Under the pieces are notes generated by a model. It ran no database searches and had not been told where the DNA came from. It saw only the letters and a program-made list of their open reading frames with translations. The translations under genes and the position numbers were made by a program. A stretch of DNA of 64,000 bases. Origin: Anaeromassilibacillus sp. An250. Lineage in GTDB: Bacteria > Bacillota > Clostridia > Oscillospirales > Acutalibacteraceae. This document shows positions 63,597 through 64,000 of this stretch, piece by piece (the first letter of the stretch is position 1; each line of letters opens with the position of its first letter). The DNA is taken from positions 62,001-126,000 of the forward strand of contig NZ_NFJK01000006.1 in assembly GCF_002159845.1 (NCBI RefSeq), given 5' to 3'.

Positions 63597-64000
63597 ATGG
63601 AAGAAATTATCACCTTGGACTACGGAAGCGGCGGCCTGCGCACTTCCCAATTGATCGAGTCGGTCCTGGTTCCGGCGTTTCAAAATCCCGCATTGGAAGA
63701 TCTGGGCGATGGCGCTGTGCTTCCATCGATGGATGGCCCGCTGGTCTACTCTACCGACAGTTTTGTCGTAACCCCTTGGCGCTTTCCCGGCGGGGACATC
63801 GGAAAGCTGGCCGTGTGCGGAACGGTCAACGACGTCTGTATGGCGGGCGGCCAACCCAAATATCTCAGCCTTTCTTTTATCATCGAAGAGGGCTTTCTCA
63901 TGGAGGACTTCAAAACCATCGTGAATTCCATCGCAACCACTGCCCAGCTCGCCGGTGTGCAGATTGTCACGGGGGATACAAAAGTGGTCGAACGTGGGAA
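63597..64000 (+). CDS. hypE: Hydrogenase maturation protein HypE, N-terminal part
   Basis: 134 codons are visible and the frame runs off the window. It begins MEEIITLDYGSGGLRTSQLI, and has STDSFVVTPWRFPGGDIGKL and NDVCMAGGQPKYLS, as in HypE/PurM-like ATP enzymes that dehydrate the thiocarboxamide to cyanide. AGGGAGG lies upstream. 17 bp after hypD. Confidence 0.93.
   Translation, partial: MEEIITLDYGSGGLRTSQLIESVLVPAFQNPALEDLGDGAVLPSMDGPLVYSTDSFVVTPWRFPGGDIGKLAVCGTVNDVCMAGGQPKYLSLSFIIEEGFLMEDFKTIVNSIATTAQLAGVQIVTGDTKVVERG

Overview
The window looks like the chromosome of a strictly anaerobic, gut-type Clostridia bacterium (Oscillospiraceae/Ruminococcaceae-like). The grounds are Gram-positive AGGAGG ribosome sites, frequent TTG/GTG starts, clostridial-type genes (LL-diaminopimelate aminotransferase, an oxygen-sensitive glycyl radical enzyme, an energy-converting [NiFe] hydrogenase) and hairpin-plus-T-run terminators. 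Species cannot be named from sequence alone.

Region 1 (1-16563) is a tandem pile-up of integrative elements at the 3' end of a guaA-like gene. Three near-identical core sites (479-491, 8506-8518, 16551-16563) delimit the right end of element C (1-491), a complete element A (about 8 kb) and a complete element B (about 8 kb). A and B share one backbone: RepA-like ATPase, MobC-like RHH protein, tyrosine integrase, small excisionase-like HTH protein, and a divergent XRE regulator followed by a terminator. Each carries its own heptamer pair (11-bp period) at both ends, probable integrase arm sites, and an array of three 9-bp repeats facing three inverted copies at the 3' end of the ATPase gene. 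A's cargo is a probable defence operon (HTH regulator, deleted DNA methylase, DUF1883-TIR protein, small protein with an Ala-Arg-Pro tail) plus a SLOG protein. B's cargo is an arsenic-type operon (arsR, permease, thioredoxin-like protein, arsC) and a MobV relaxase; its left end also holds five consecutive near-perfect hairpins.

Region 2 (16.5-31 kb, minus strand) is a nucleotide and glutamine-amidotransferase block: carA, carB, purC, purF, purB, purA, glmS, guaA and a second guaA-like gene whose glutaminase domain is shortened and lacks the nucleophile. dapL, dapF and glnA follow on the same strand, then gdhA on the plus strand, so glutamine makers sit beside glutamine users.

Region 3 (36.8-43.5 kb) holds ordinary chromosomal genes: a PTS-IIC-like permease, mntP, a CoA-transferase, two GNAT acetyltransferases and an SNF-family sodium symporter.

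Region 4 (43.8-50 kb) is a sugar-radical locus: ROK kinase, glycyl radical enzyme, FSA-type aldolase, divergent activating enzyme and a DeoR regulator. The combination fits a kinase, radical lyase, aldolase route such as that proposed for 1,5-anhydroglucitol. A two-component system with a PepSY lipoprotein follows (50.2-53.4 kb).

Region 5 (53.6-64 kb) is a complete Ech-type hydrogenase operon (echABCDEF, minus strand) divergent from the maturation operon hypABFCDE, with hypE running off the window.
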